Shown piece after piece: positions 1 through 8,809 of a stretch of 64,000 nucleotides of DNA. This DNA comes from an uncultured Alphaproteobacteria bacterium. Lineage in GTDB: Bacteria > Pseudomonadota > Alphaproteobacteria > CAAGCB01 > CAG-977. The DNA is taken from the NCBI GenBank assembly GCA_934277945.1, contig CAKQWA010000009.1, positions 22,470-86,469 of the forward strand, given 5' to 3'. The stretch's first letter is position 1. Every line of letters begins with the position of its first letter. The notes beneath the pieces were generated by a model. The model saw only the letters and a list, made by a program, of their open reading frames with translations, was not told the DNA's origin and did not search any database. The position numbers and the translations under genes were made by a program.

Positions 1-93
1 GGGCTGGACGCTTTCCTGCTGGGAACGCCGAACAGCAAGTTGACTTTGGAAACAAAGCGCTTGAAAAAACGCATTGAAAACGCGAAGAAATAA
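1..93 (+). CDS. C-terminal end of an unidentified protein (partial)
   Basis: Frame 1 is open from the first base to a TAA at 91-93 and gives 30 residues ending LKKRIENAKK. The tail is lysine/arginine rich and probably helical. A good rho-independent terminator follows within 25 bases, which supports this being the true end of a gene entering from the left. Too little is present to name it. Confidence 0.55.
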   Translation, partial: GLDAFLLGTPNSKLTLETKRLKKRIENAKK

Positions 94-111
94 TCTCGCG
101 AAACAATGAAA

Positions 112-140
112 AGACCGCCGCAAACAACGGCGGTTTTTTT
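112..140 (+). terminator. Rho-independent terminator
   Basis: Six-base stem CCGCCG (115-120) / CGGCGG (128-133), 7-base loop, then seven T residues (134-140). It ends the gene that enters from the left edge. Confidence 0.85.
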
Positions 141-253
141 GTGCGAAAAGCGATTTTCGCGCGGAAAGGCGGCTTTTACGCAAGAAAGTTTTTTACGGAA
201 AAGTTTATGCAGGCAATGAAAAACGGCGGCTTGTCCGGCGATCAGCGCGCCCG

Positions 254-832
254 TCAGACGACCTTTTTCAAAACGGACATAATCAGCCGGTACGCCTGCG
301 CCAGTTCTTTAAACTGCTCCTCGTATTCCTTGCCGCCGCCGTGCGTGTCGGGGTGGCAGTCTTTGGCAAGCCGCTTGTAATTGGCGCGCACCTGCTTGAA
401 TTGAAGCGGAAAATCCAACTCCAAAAGCGCGGCGGCGTTTTCGACCGCTTCGGCGTGCCTGACGCGCGGCGCGGGCTTTTGCGACCGCCCCGCTTCGCCG
501 TTCGCGCGTTCGTGCGGAAAAACGTGAAGCGGATCGTGGAACAGCGTGTAATCGACATGACGCGCGCCAAGCGGCCACAAAGGGCGGTTTCCCAGCGCGT
601 CCTGCTCAATGGAGCGTTCGATTTCCTCTTGGCTCATGCCGGCGTAATAATCCCACGCGGCGTTGTATTCCTTGACGTGTTCCAGACAAAACCAGTAATG
701 CTCTTTCAAGGTGCGGTCTTTGGGCGCGCGGTATTCGCCCGCCTTGCAGCATCCCTCCTTGTCGCACAGACGGAAAGGCTTTTCGGGTTCTTTTTTGTCA
801 AAAATGGAAAAAGCGCTTTTACGTCTGCCCAT
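254..832 (-). CDS. J-domain (DnaJ-like) protein, C-terminal J domain
   Basis: A 192-residue co-chaperone-like protein. The last ~65 residues form a J domain with the HPD signature in KDCHPDTHGGG, so it should stimulate an Hsp70 ATPase (inference). The N-terminal part has paired cysteines (RLCDKEGCCKAGEY, WFCLEH) and aromatic segments, as in a conserved alphaproteobacterial family with a C-terminal rather than N-terminal J domain. The start at 832 is chosen because GGAAAGGA lies about 10 bases upstream; an ATG at 856 has no such site. It overlaps the upstream DUF2889 gene by 14 bases, so the two are probably translationally coupled and co-transcribed with aroK-aroB. Confidence 0.85.
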   Translation of the reverse strand: MGRRKSAFSIFDKKEPEKPFRLCDKEGCCKAGEYRAPKDRTLKEHYWFCLEHVKEYNAAWDYYAGMSQEEIERSIEQDALGNRPLWPLGARHVDYTLFHDPLHVFPHERANGEAGRSQKPAPRVRHAEAVENAAALLELDFPLQFKQVRANYKRLAKDCHPDTHGGGKEYEEQFKELAQAYRLIMSVLKKVV

Positions 833-1391
833 GCGCGTCGCCGTCCTTTCCGGCATAATATCGGGGCCATTCGCGGCGCACGACCTCGCCCGCCGAATCC
901 CACGCCATGCAGGAATCTATCATTTCGGGCTTGACCCCTCGCATATATTGGAAATAGCGCACTTGCGCGACGGTTTGAAAAGCCGCCGCCGCCGTCCCCA
1001 TCAGCAAATCAATCAAATGCCGGCAGGTTTTCAAAGGCGGCAGACGCTTGCGGACTTCGCCGAAAAAGCCCGATTCGATTTTCATGCCGACAAGCGTCCC
1101 GAACAGAGCCTGCGTGCAAGGGCATATCTTGAAAGGCGCGTATTCCACAACGGCTTCAATGCCGTGAATGATTAAATCGTCGTCAACCGTCAGACGCAAA
1201 AGCATTTCGTGAAAAGGCTCGCCGGCGCGAATGAATCCGCCGCGGTCGACACAGGGAAAATCGGCGGTGCGCACGTCGCGCAAACGTCCCTCGATATCCC
1301 ATAAAATCCCCTCGCGCCGAAATCCCCTGTATTCGATTCGGCGGCAGTAAACGGGTTCCCTGTCCTCTTGCGGCGCGGATAACGGCATCAT
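819..1391 (-). CDS. DUF2889 domain protein
   Basis: A 190-residue protein that matches from memory the DUF2889 family of small proteobacterial proteins of unknown function: an opening like RRIEYRGFRREGILWDIEGR, a central LRLTVDDDLIIHGIEAV, and a cysteine segment around FKICPCTQALFGTLVG and LKTCRHLIDLL. No signal peptide or membrane segment is visible. The ATG at 1391 overlaps the aroB stop as ATGA, which fixes the start and shows coupling. The family has no established activity; position after aroB does not by itself imply a shikimate role. Confidence 0.75.
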   Translation of the reverse strand: MMPLSAPQEDREPVYCRRIEYRGFRREGILWDIEGRLRDVRTADFPCVDRGGFIRAGEPFHEMLLRLTVDDDLIIHGIEAVVEYAPFKICPCTQALFGTLVGMKIESGFFGEVRKRLPPLKTCRHLIDLLMGTAAAAFQTVAQVRYFQYMRGVKPEMIDSCMAWDSAGEVVRREWPRYYAGKDGDAHGQT

Positions 1392-2497
1392 TTTTCCTTT
1401 CGTTCGCGCAAAGCGTCCTGCCACGCGGCAAACGCTTTGTCGGGGGACACGTCCTTGACGACGGCGGCGCGCCCGATGTCTTTCAGCAAGACAAGGTTCA
1501 GCTTGCCGTTCAGCGTTTTTTTGTCCGAGAACATCCGGCGCGTCAAATCGCGCGCGTCGTAATCGCGCGGCAGAACGGCGGGCAGTCCCGTTTTCGCGTA
1601 CAAAGCCCGCATCCGCGCATAAACGTCGGGATTCAGCCCCAGTTCGCTTTCGGACAGTTTCGCCGCCAAAAGCATCCCCAAAGCGACACCCTCGCCGTGA
1701 AGCATCGACCCGTCGTAAGCGTGAACGCTTTCCAAAGCGTGCCCGAACGTGTGACCGAAATTCAGCAAAGCGCGCGCGCCGGACGTTTCCTTTTCGTCTT
1801 TGGAAACAACGTCGGCTTTAATGCGGCAGGACGTGAAAATCGCGCGGCGGCAGGCTTCGCCATGCGGATCGAGAACGCGCAAGCCGTCTTCTTCCAGCGC
1901 GCGCCAGAAATCCGCGTCGGCGATCAAGCCGTACTTGACGACTTCGGCGTATCCCGCGCGCAGTTCGCGTTCGGGCAAAGTGCTTAAAACGGCGGTGTCG
2001 ATAAAGACGGCGCGCGGCTGATGGAACGAGCCGACAAGGTTTTTGCCCGCCGCGACGTCAATCGCGGTTTTGCCGCCGACGGAACTGTCGGAGCACGCCA
2101 GCAGAGTCGTGGGAATCTGCACGAAATCAATGCCGCGCAGAACAATGGAGGCGGCGAATCCCGCCAAATCGCCGACGACGCCGCCGCCCAAAGCGACGAT
2201 AAAGGATTTGCGGTCGCACCCGTTCGCCAGCAATTCGCCGACGACGCGCTCCAAGCACGCGAAAGATTTGGATTTTTCGCCCGCCGGCACGACGATTTTG
2301 TGAACGCCCGCGCCTTTGGCTTGAAACGCGCGCGCGACCGTTTCGCCGTACAGCCCGTCCACGTTGGAATCCGTCACGACAAAGGCTTTGCCGTCCGGCA
2401 GACAGTCAAGCAGAACGTCCGCGCAGTCCGCCAGCGGTCTGTTAAAGAAAATCGGGTAGGAACGCTCTTTCAAAGAAACGGTCAGCACGTCAGACAC
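1388..2497 (-). CDS. aroB: 3-dehydroquinate synthase AroB
   Basis: Second step of the shikimate pathway: converts DAHP to 3-dehydroquinate with NAD and a divalent metal, in the cytoplasm. The 369-residue length is normal. Family motifs are visible: the nucleotide-binding VALGGGVVGDLAGFAAS, the QIPTTLLACSDSSVGGKTAID stretch, AEVVKYGLI and the metal-ligand histidines in NFGHTFGHALE and LHGEGVALGM. Translation starts at a GTG at 2497 with GGAG upstream, inside the last codons of aroK (8-base overlap). It forms an operon with aroK, the DUF2889 gene and the J-domain gene. Confidence 0.97.
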   Translation of the reverse strand: MSDVLTVSLKERSYPIFFNRPLADCADVLLDCLPDGKAFVVTDSNVDGLYGETVARAFQAKGAGVHKIVVPAGEKSKSFACLERVVGELLANGCDRKSFIVALGGGVVGDLAGFAASIVLRGIDFVQIPTTLLACSDSSVGGKTAIDVAAGKNLVGSFHQPRAVFIDTAVLSTLPERELRAGYAEVVKYGLIADADFWRALEEDGLRVLDPHGEACRRAIFTSCRIKADVVSKDEKETSGARALLNFGHTFGHALESVHAYDGSMLHGEGVALGMLLAAKLSESELGLNPDVYARMRALYAKTGLPAVLPRDYDARDLTRRMFSDKKTLNGKLNLVLLKDIGRAAVVKDVSPDKAFAAWQDALRERKEK

Positions 2498-3071
2498 GGG
2501 ACGCTCCTTTCGTTTTGCGCGCCGTGTCCGCCAATAAAGCGGTGATGCGCGACAGCAGGGACGAAAACGTTTCCTGCGAATAAGAAATTTTCAAATCAGC
2601 CTGTTCGTAGTACGGGCGTCGCTTTTGTTCCAAATCGGCAATCACCTGTTCGGGATTTTCCGTATTCAAAAGCGGACGGTGCGCCCTGCCCTGCGTGTTG
2701 CGGATAATGGTCGCGGTGTCGGCGTCCAGAAACAGCGTCACCGCCTTTTGCTTTGCCAGCGCGCGCGTGTTTTCGGACAAAAAGGAGCCGCCGCCCGACG
2801 AAATGACGGCGACGTCGCCGTTCAGCAAACGGTTCATGATTTTTTCCTCGCCGCGCCGGAACTCCGCTTCGCCGTACAAGCGGAAAACCTCGGACACCTT
2901 GCATCCGGCGGCTTTTTCGATTTCGTAATCCGCGTCGACGTGCGGCAGGCGGTACAGTTTCGCCAAGCGCATGGCAAGGCTTGTTTTGCCGCAGCCGGGC
3001 ATGCCGACAAGCAGGAGGGGCTTTTGAAAGGGATACGCGATAAAAGACAGTTTTTCTTTCCGGTCAGGCAT
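2490..3071 (-). CDS. aroK: Shikimate kinase AroK
   Basis: Phosphorylates shikimate with ATP. About 193 residues. The P-loop GMPGCGKTS sits near residue 25, the DADYEIEKAAG shikimate/metal site follows, then SSGGGSFLSE (substrate Gly-Gly) and the lid arginine in NTQGRAHRPLL. The ATG at 3071 has GGAG 7 bases upstream; an in-frame ATG at 3086 has none, so 3071 is preferred. First gene of a minus-strand operon; its promoter lies in the ~100-base AT-rich gap shared with the divergent small-protein/xerD operon. Confidence 0.96.
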   Translation of the reverse strand: MPDRKEKLSFIAYPFQKPLLLVGMPGCGKTSLAMRLAKLYRLPHVDADYEIEKAAGCKVSEVFRLYGEAEFRRGEEKIMNRLLNGDVAVISSGGGSFLSENTRALAKQKAVTLFLDADTATIIRNTQGRAHRPLLNTENPEQVIADLEQKRRPYYEQADLKISYSQETFSSLLSRITALLADTARKTKGASRV

Positions 3072-3190
3072 TGAAACACTCCGCATAAAAAAGGGCGAAA
3101 GGCGTAAATACGGCTTTATTTTGCCCGTCGAGTCGTTTAATATAACAAATAATTTAAAAAGAATACGTTAACAAGTCGAGGTTTAAAAAA

Positions 3191-3337
3191 ATGCGGCGTT
3201 CATCGCACAAAGGGCAGATTATTTTTCTTTTGGTAATTCTTGCCGTCGGCGGCATCGGGTATTTCATCAAGAACTTTGACGTTCCCGTCGAACAGGTTGA
3301 AAAAGAAATCCCGTATTCGCAACTGCAAAAGAAATGA
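3191..3337 (+). CDS. Small single-pass membrane protein upstream of xerD
   Basis: A 48-residue ORF. It begins MRRSSHKGQ, followed by a hydrophobic helix (about residues 9-26, IIFLLVILAVGGIGYF) and a short charged tail, DVPVEQVEKEIPYSQLQKK. The stop overlaps the xerD start as ATGA, a strong sign of real, coupled translation. Short membrane proteins ending in a VEK.IP-like tail occur at this place (divergent from aroK, before xerD) in alphaproteobacteria as I recall. Function unknown. The topology predicts a short N-terminal cytoplasmic end and a periplasmic tail. Confidence 0.7.
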   Translation: MRRSSHKGQIIFLLVILAVGGIGYFIKNFDVPVEQVEKEIPYSQLQKK

Positions 3338-4260
3338 GCGACGGCATCGACGCCTTTTTGGAAGCGAAAGCGGCGGAACGCGGCGCGTCTTTGAACACGC
3401 AGGCTGCGTACGGGCGCGATTTGCGCATTTTAAGCGATTTTCTCGCGGCGCGCAAAAAGACGCTGAAAACAGCGGACACGAACGATTTAAGGGCTTTTTT
3501 GAAAAATCAGGCGGCGCAGGGGCTGTCCCCGCGCACACAGGCGCGCCGTCTGTCAAGCGTGCGCGAATACTACAAATTTCTGTTCACGGAGGAGGAACGC
3601 GCGGACAACCCGTCCGGCGCGCTCGCCGGCCCGAAAAAAAGCCGCCCCCTGCCGAAATACCTGTCGGAAAAGGAAGTGGACGCGCTGATTAACGCGACAA
3701 ACGAATTGCCGGACAACACGCGCGAACGCGTGCGCGCCATGACGGAACTGCTTTACGCGACGGGTCTGCGCGTGTCGGAACTCGTCAGCCTGCCGTTAAG
3801 CGCGGGGTTGACGAAAGAGCATTACCTGTCCGTCGTCGGCAAAGGGGCGAAAGAACGGCTTGTCCCGCTGAACGACGCGGCGAAAGCGGCGCTGAAAAAA
3901 TGGCTTGCCGTGCGCGAACTGATTTTGCCGAAAGGACGCGATTCGCGTTTTCTGTTTCCCGCCGCGACGAAGCAGGGACACGTCACGCGCCAACGCTTTT
4001 TTGAAGATTTGAAGCATCTGGCGGTGCTGGCGGGCATCGAACCGTTCCGCCTGTCGCCGCACGTTTTGCGCCATTCGTTCGCCTCGCACCTGATCGCGCA
4101 CGACGCGGATTTGCGCACGGTGCAAAAAATGCTGGGACATTCGGACATTTCGACGACGCAGATTTACACGCACATTTTAAGCGACAGGCTGAAAAAAACG
4201 GTTGAAAAATCGCATCCTTTGGCGCAAGAAAATTTTTTTGAAAACTTGAATAAAAAATAA
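3334..4260 (+). CDS. xerD: Tyrosine recombinase XerD
   Basis: Site-specific recombinase that with XerC resolves chromosome dimers at dif near the division site. 308 residues, normal length. The N-terminal SAM-like core-binding domain (about 1-90, with LNTQAAYGRDLR) is followed by the catalytic domain: R146 in ATGLRVSEL, H243-x-x-R246 in HVLRHSFASH, and the nucleophile Y278 in TTQIYTHI. Its start overlaps the small upstream ORF. No integrase-type extra domain is present and the neighbours are housekeeping genes, so XerD is preferred to a phage integrase. Confidence 0.95.
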   Translation: MSDGIDAFLEAKAAERGASLNTQAAYGRDLRILSDFLAARKKTLKTADTNDLRAFLKNQAAQGLSPRTQARRLSSVREYYKFLFTEEERADNPSGALAGPKKSRPLPKYLSEKEVDALINATNELPDNTRERVRAMTELLYATGLRVSELVSLPLSAGLTKEHYLSVVGKGAKERLVPLNDAAKAALKKWLAVRELILPKGRDSRFLFPAATKQGHVTRQRFFEDLKHLAVLAGIEPFRLSPHVLRHSFASHLIAHDADLRTVQKMLGHSDISTTQIYTHILSDRLKKTVEKSHPLAQENFFENLNKK

Positions 4261-4282
4261 AGACGCGGCGCGACTGTTAGGC

Positions 4283-4298
4283 TATAATCACCCTGCTA
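4283..4298 (+). promoter_or_regulatory. Possible promoter giving a leaderless lptF mRNA
   Basis: A perfect TATAAT (4283-4288) ends only 9 bases before the lptF ATG (4298), with no Shine-Dalgarno sequence between. If used, transcription would begin at or within about three bases of the start codon. The -35 region is poor, so this rests on the -10 box alone. Confidence 0.4.
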
Positions 4299-5467
4299 TG
4301 AAAATTATAACGAGATACATCTTGAAGCAAATGGCGCTCGGCTTCGTCCTGATTACCGCGGGACTGCTGATGATCGTGTGGCTGTCGCAGTCGCTGCGCC
4401 TGCTCGATATGCTGTTGAATTCCAAAGCGTCCGCGCTTTTGTTCGTGCGCCTGACCATGCTGATCGTCCCCGGCTATCTGTCGATCATTTCGCCGCTGGC
4501 GTTGTTCGCGGTGACGCTGTTCACCTACAACCGCATGATTTCCGACCGCGAACTGACGATTTTGCGCGCGACGGGGCAAAGCCCGCTTCAACTGGCGAAA
4601 CCCGTGATTTTCATGGGCGTTTTGTTTACGCTTCTCGGCTTTTACATTTCGCTGGTCGTCGTGCCGAATTCCGTCGCCATGTTCAGAGGGCTCCGCTGGC
4701 AGATTCAAAACGACGTGTCGCACCTTTTGTTGCAGGAGGGCGAATTTTCCAACATCACGTCAGGCATCACGGTTTACATCCGTAAAAAAGCGGACGACGG
4801 CACGCTTGAAGGCATTTTGCTGCAAGATTCGCGTTCCCCGAAAACGCAGGTGACGCTGTTGGCGCAAAAGGGAAGCATTGTTTACAAAGACGGCACGCCG
4901 CAGATTTCCATGGAAAACGGAAGCCGGCAGGAAGTGACGAAAAAGAACGGGCGCTTTTCCATTTTGTATTTCGACTCCTACGGGCTGGATTTTTCGTCGC
5001 TGTCGAAAAAATCGGGGGCGCGCTCTAAAAACCCCGGAGAAATGTCGCTGAAAGAACTGCTGGACACGTCGCAGGAAAACACGGGCAACGAAAAGACGAT
5101 CCGGCGTTTTCACGTCGAAGCGCACAAACGCATCGCCTACCCGTTTTACAATCTGTCGTTCATGCTGATGGCGGCGGTCGGACTGCTGACGGGCACGTTC
5201 AACCGGCGCGGACACGGCTCCCGCGTCATTGCGACCGTTTTAAGCATGGCGACGCTTCAAATTATCATTCTGGGCATTGAAAACCTTGCCATGAAAAATC
5301 TGGCGTTCGTGCCGCTGATTTACTTTTTCGCGCTGGCGCCGATCGCCGTCTGCCTGCTGATTTTGAAATACGCGGGGCTGATTCACGCGGAAGACGTCAA
5401 ACAGCGCGCGCTGGCGTGGTGCGTCGCCGTCCGGAGCCTGATAAAGAAAAAAGGTTCCGCCCGATGA
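4298..5467 (+). CDS. lptF: LPS export ABC transporter permease LptF
   Basis: Inner-membrane permease subunit of the LptB2FG lipopolysaccharide exporter. 389 residues: helices at about 12-33, 55-80 and 100-122, a periplasmic beta-jellyroll region (about 130-265, with GEFSNITSGITVYIRKKADDG), then three C-terminal helices from about residue 280. The GILLQD segment and the arrangement fit LptF rather than LptG. The stop overlaps the lptD start (ATGA). The usual partner lptG is not beside it: lptD follows directly. Confidence 0.9.
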   Translation: MKIITRYILKQMALGFVLITAGLLMIVWLSQSLRLLDMLLNSKASALLFVRLTMLIVPGYLSIISPLALFAVTLFTYNRMISDRELTILRATGQSPLQLAKPVIFMGVLFTLLGFYISLVVVPNSVAMFRGLRWQIQNDVSHLLLQEGEFSNITSGITVYIRKKADDGTLEGILLQDSRSPKTQVTLLAQKGSIVYKDGTPQISMENGSRQEVTKKNGRFSILYFDSYGLDFSSLSKKSGARSKNPGEMSLKELLDTSQENTGNEKTIRRFHVEAHKRIAYPFYNLSFMLMAAVGLLTGTFNRRGHGSRVIATVLSMATLQIIILGIENLAMKNLAFVPLIYFFALAPIAVCLLILKYAGLIHAEDVKQRALAWCVAVRSLIKKKGSAR

Positions 5468-7578
5468 AACGCATCGCCCTTTTTCTGCTGTTCGCGTCAA
5501 GCCTGCTGTTTGCGTTTTCTCCGGCGCAAGCGGGCGCGGACAAGACTAAACAGCCGGTGAATTTTTCCGCCGACGAACTGATGTACGACCGCACTTACGG
5601 CATTGTGACGGCACGCGGCAACGTGGAGGCGCAACAGGGCGAAACGACGCTGAAAGCGGATTTGCTGACCTACAACATGAAAGACGACACGGTCATCGCG
5701 ACGGGTCACGTTGAAATCGACGACAAGAAAACGGGCGTCATCAAATCGAACTACGCGCAGGTCAAGGGCGACTTGAAAAGCGGCATCGTCAAGGACATCC
5801 GCTTCATCATGGCGGACAATTCGGTCATGGTGGCGAAAAGCGTTGAAAACAAAAACGGCAACGACACGGATTTTTACGACGTGTCGTATTCGTCGTGCGA
5901 TTTCTGCACGGACGGGTCGCGCTTTTGGGAAATCAAGGCGCAAAAACTGCATCACGACAAGGAAGCGCAAAATATGTCGGGACAGAACGTGACCCTGCAC
6001 GTTTCGGACGTTCCCGTGTTTTACTTCCCGTATTTTTCCTATCCCGACCCGACGGTGAAGCGGCGTTCGGGCTTTTTGATTCCGTCGTACCGGAGCATGA
6101 GCACGCTCGGCAGCGGGATTCAAATTCCGTATTATTGGGAAATCACGCCGTACACGGACGTTTTGTTCAACCCGATCATCGCGCAGAAACGCACGCTGTA
6201 TTCGGGAATTTTCCGCCAAACCCTGCCGCACGGCGATTTTTCGTTCTACGGCACGCAAACGAAAGACGAAATCGGCAGACGTTACAGCATCGACTCCGCT
6301 CTGCGCTGGCAAATCAACGACATGTGGTCGGCGAACGCGCATTTGAATAAAACGTCGGACGACACCTACATCCGCCGCTACGACATTTCCGGCTACGACA
6401 GTTCTGATCCGTGGCTGGAATCCAAAGCGGACGTGACCGCGCTGACAAGCAACGCCTATTTCGCGCTTGAAGGCTTCAAGTACCAGAATTTGAGGGATTA
6501 CGTCGACGACAGCCATTTTCCGAACGACATTCCGCTGGTCACCTACGCGTACACGAGTGCGCCGGATTACGCGGGCGGCTACTTTTCGATAGATTCCTCC
6601 GCCGTCAGACTGGCGCAGAACGACGGTCTTGAAAGTTCGCGCCTGTCCGGAAAAATCAGTTGGAAACGCCCGACGATGCATTGGGGCGGCGGCGTGTTCG
6701 ACTTCAACGCGTTCGTGCGCGCGGACGGCTACAAGGTTGAAAAGCCGTACGATTTGTACGGAACGGACGGCGGCGACAAAACGACGGGGCGGCTTCTGCC
6801 GCAAGCCTCTCTGAAAGCCGGTTACCCGTTCATCAGCCTGCAAGACGGCTATTCGCAGATTCTCGAACCGATCGTCATGGGCATTTTCGCGCCGAACCAG
6901 TCGAATTCCAAAAACATACCGAACTTGGACTCGCAGGATTTGGATTTTGACGACTCGTTTTTGTTCGCTGAAAGCCGCTTTGTCGGACACGACGTCACGG
7001 AACCCGGCTCGCGCGCGGATTACGGCATCAAATGGAGCATTTACGGACAGGAAACGGGCTCGGCGTCCATTTTGTTCGGACAAAGTTACCGGTTTAGCAA
7101 ATCCGCCGTTTTTCCGGAAGATTCGGGCTTGGAAGACCATTTTTCCGATTACGTCGGACGCATTTCCATGCAGCCGAACAACTTCCTTTACCTGTCGTAC
7201 GGCTTCCGTCTGTCGCAGGAAAGTTTCCGCATGATGCGCAACGACCTGCAAGTCGCGGTGGGCAACGATTTACTGCGCGTCGGCGCGTATTATATGTATT
7301 TGAAAAAGCCCTCGCAAATGGTTACGGCGCAGGAAGAAATCAATTTCTGGGCGTCGTCCGCCCTGACGCGCTACTGGTCGGTCAGATATAACCAACGTAT
7401 CGACTTGACACAGGGCGGCGGAACGATTGAAATCGGCGGAGCGCTTGTTTACGAGGACGAATGTTTCAAGTGGGAGTTCCGCGCGGAAAAGGACTTCACG
7501 CGCGACCGCGACTATCAGGGCGACCTGACCTTGAAACTGTACTTTGAATTAAAGCCTTTCGGCGGGTTTGAGATTTGA
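5464..7578 (+). CDS. lptD: LPS-assembly protein LptD
   Basis: Outer-membrane beta-barrel that inserts LPS into the outer leaflet. 704 residues from the ATG overlapping lptF. The signal peptide (about 1-23) ends FSPAQAGA. An LptA/OstA-like beta-jellyroll runs about 30-140 (NFSADELMYDRTYGIVTARG). A CDFC cysteine pair is near residue 145. The barrel contains the characteristic PVFYFPYFSYPDPTVKRRSG followed by a PSY segment. The last cysteine is in DECFKWEF, allowing the inter-domain disulfide seen in this family. The C-terminus ends in the aromatic-containing strand FELKPFGGFEI. Confidence 0.95.
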   Translation: MKRIALFLLFASSLLFAFSPAQAGADKTKQPVNFSADELMYDRTYGIVTARGNVEAQQGETTLKADLLTYNMKDDTVIATGHVEIDDKKTGVIKSNYAQVKGDLKSGIVKDIRFIMADNSVMVAKSVENKNGNDTDFYDVSYSSCDFCTDGSRFWEIKAQKLHHDKEAQNMSGQNVTLHVSDVPVFYFPYFSYPDPTVKRRSGFLIPSYRSMSTLGSGIQIPYYWEITPYTDVLFNPIIAQKRTLYSGIFRQTLPHGDFSFYGTQTKDEIGRRYSIDSALRWQINDMWSANAHLNKTSDDTYIRRYDISGYDSSDPWLESKADVTALTSNAYFALEGFKYQNLRDYVDDSHFPNDIPLVTYAYTSAPDYAGGYFSIDSSAVRLAQNDGLESSRLSGKISWKRPTMHWGGGVFDFNAFVRADGYKVEKPYDLYGTDGGDKTTGRLLPQASLKAGYPFISLQDGYSQILEPIVMGIFAPNQSNSKNIPNLDSQDLDFDDSFLFAESRFVGHDVTEPGSRADYGIKWSIYGQETGSASILFGQSYRFSKSAVFPEDSGLEDHFSDYVGRISMQPNNFLYLSYGFRLSQESFRMMRNDLQVAVGNDLLRVGAYYMYLKKPSQMVTAQEEINFWASSALTRYWSVRYNQRIDLTQGGGTIEIGGALVYEDECFKWEFRAEKDFTRDRDYQGDLTLKLYFELKPFGGFEI

Positions 7579-7588
7579 CGGAGGAGCC

Positions 7589-8809
7589 ATGCGCCTTTTA
7601 TTGAAATGTGCCTTTGCCGCGGCGGTCGCGCTGACAGCGGTGCCGGCGCGCGCGCAGAACAGGATTCTGGCGACCGTCAACGACGAAGCGGTGTCGCAAC
7701 TGGACGTTCGCCAGCGCAAAGCCCTGACGCGCCTTTTGTCGAAAAATCAGGCGCTGTTCAAAGGAAAGGACGCGGACAGACAGATTTTAAATCTGCTGAT
7801 TGACGAAAAATTGAAAATGCAGGAAGCGCGCAAACTCTCCGTTTCGCTGTCGTCCAAAGAAACCTCCCGTCTGGTCGAGGACGCGGTGCGTCAAAACGGC
7901 TATTCGCTGGAAGAATTGAAAGCGAAATTGAAGCGGAACAACATTCCGTTTTCGACCGTCGAAGACATGATCAAGGCGGATTTCCTGTTTTTGCGCGCCG
8001 TGCGCAAACAGGCGGGACAGCGCGCCGACATCGCGGATTCGGAAATCGACGCGAAAATCGCGGAAATGGAAAAGATGCTGAAAACGAAGCAGTATTTCCT
8101 GTCCGAAATCGTCGTTCCTTGTAAAAACGCAAGCGAAGACGGCGCGGCGTACGGCAGGGCGATGCAGGCGTTGATGGCTCTGCGCGACGGCGAACCGCTG
8201 GAAAAGGTCGTGGCGGCGTATTCCAAAGCCCCCTCCGCGCAAAAGGGCGGCGTTCTGGGCTGGATTCCGGAAACGCAACTGACGCGGCCCGTGCGCGACG
8301 AATTGGATTTGATGAGCGCGGGCGAAGTGTCCACGCCGGTCAAAACGGGCAACGCGTACAAGATTTTCATTCTGCACAACGTTCAAAATCCGTCCGACAT
8401 GAAAGAGCAGGACGCGTATAAACTGGCGCAGATTTTCATTCCGTCGGACGCGAAAGACAGAAGCGGCACGCTGAAAAAACTGGCGAACACGAACGGGTCG
8501 TGCGAAAAATTCGTCACGTTCGCCATTCAGAAAAATCAAACGCCGCGCATAGATTTGGGAACGCTGACGGCGGCGGAACTGCCCGCGCCCGTTCTGGAAC
8601 GCGTGCGCAAGGCGGGCTTGCTGAAAGTCACGGAAGCCCTGCCCATTGAAAGCGGCGAACTGCGCTTTATGGCGTGCGAAAAAACGAAAGCCTCCCCCCT
8701 GCCCTCGCGCGACGAAGTCAGAATGACGCTTGAAAACGCGCGCATCAACGTTTTGGCTCAACGCCGTCTGCGCGATTTGCGGCGCACGGCTGTTATGGAT
8801 TTGCGATGA
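7589..8809 (+). CDS. surA: Periplasmic chaperone / peptidyl-prolyl isomerase SurA
   Basis: 406-residue SurA-type chaperone for outer-membrane proteins. The signal peptide MRLLLKCAFAAAVALTAVPARA is followed by the helical SurA_N chaperone domain (NRILATVNDEAVSQLDVRQR) and one parvulin domain around 170-285 (GGVLGWIPETQLTRPV). The start at 7589 has GGAGG 4-8 bases upstream, just after the lptD stop; an ATG at 7568 inside lptD has no signal peptide at its very start. The operon lptF-lptD-surA-rsmA links export of LPS and porin folding. pdxA, often between surA and rsmA, is absent. Confidence 0.93.
   Translation: MRLLLKCAFAAAVALTAVPARAQNRILATVNDEAVSQLDVRQRKALTRLLSKNQALFKGKDADRQILNLLIDEKLKMQEARKLSVSLSSKETSRLVEDAVRQNGYSLEELKAKLKRNNIPFSTVEDMIKADFLFLRAVRKQAGQRADIADSEIDAKIAEMEKMLKTKQYFLSEIVVPCKNASEDGAAYGRAMQALMALRDGEPLEKVVAAYSKAPSAQKGGVLGWIPETQLTRPVRDELDLMSAGEVSTPVKTGNAYKIFILHNVQNPSDMKEQDAYKLAQIFIPSDAKDRSGTLKKLANTNGSCEKFVTFAIQKNQTPRIDLGTLTAAELPAPVLERVRKAGLLKVTEALPIESGELRFMACEKTKASPLPSRDEVRMTLENARINVLAQRRLRDLRRTAVMDLR

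Noticed and set aside
5497..7251. 584-codon minus-strand ORF opposite lptD
   Set aside because: Antisense shadow in an arginine/valine-rich frame of a well-supported gene; no family features.
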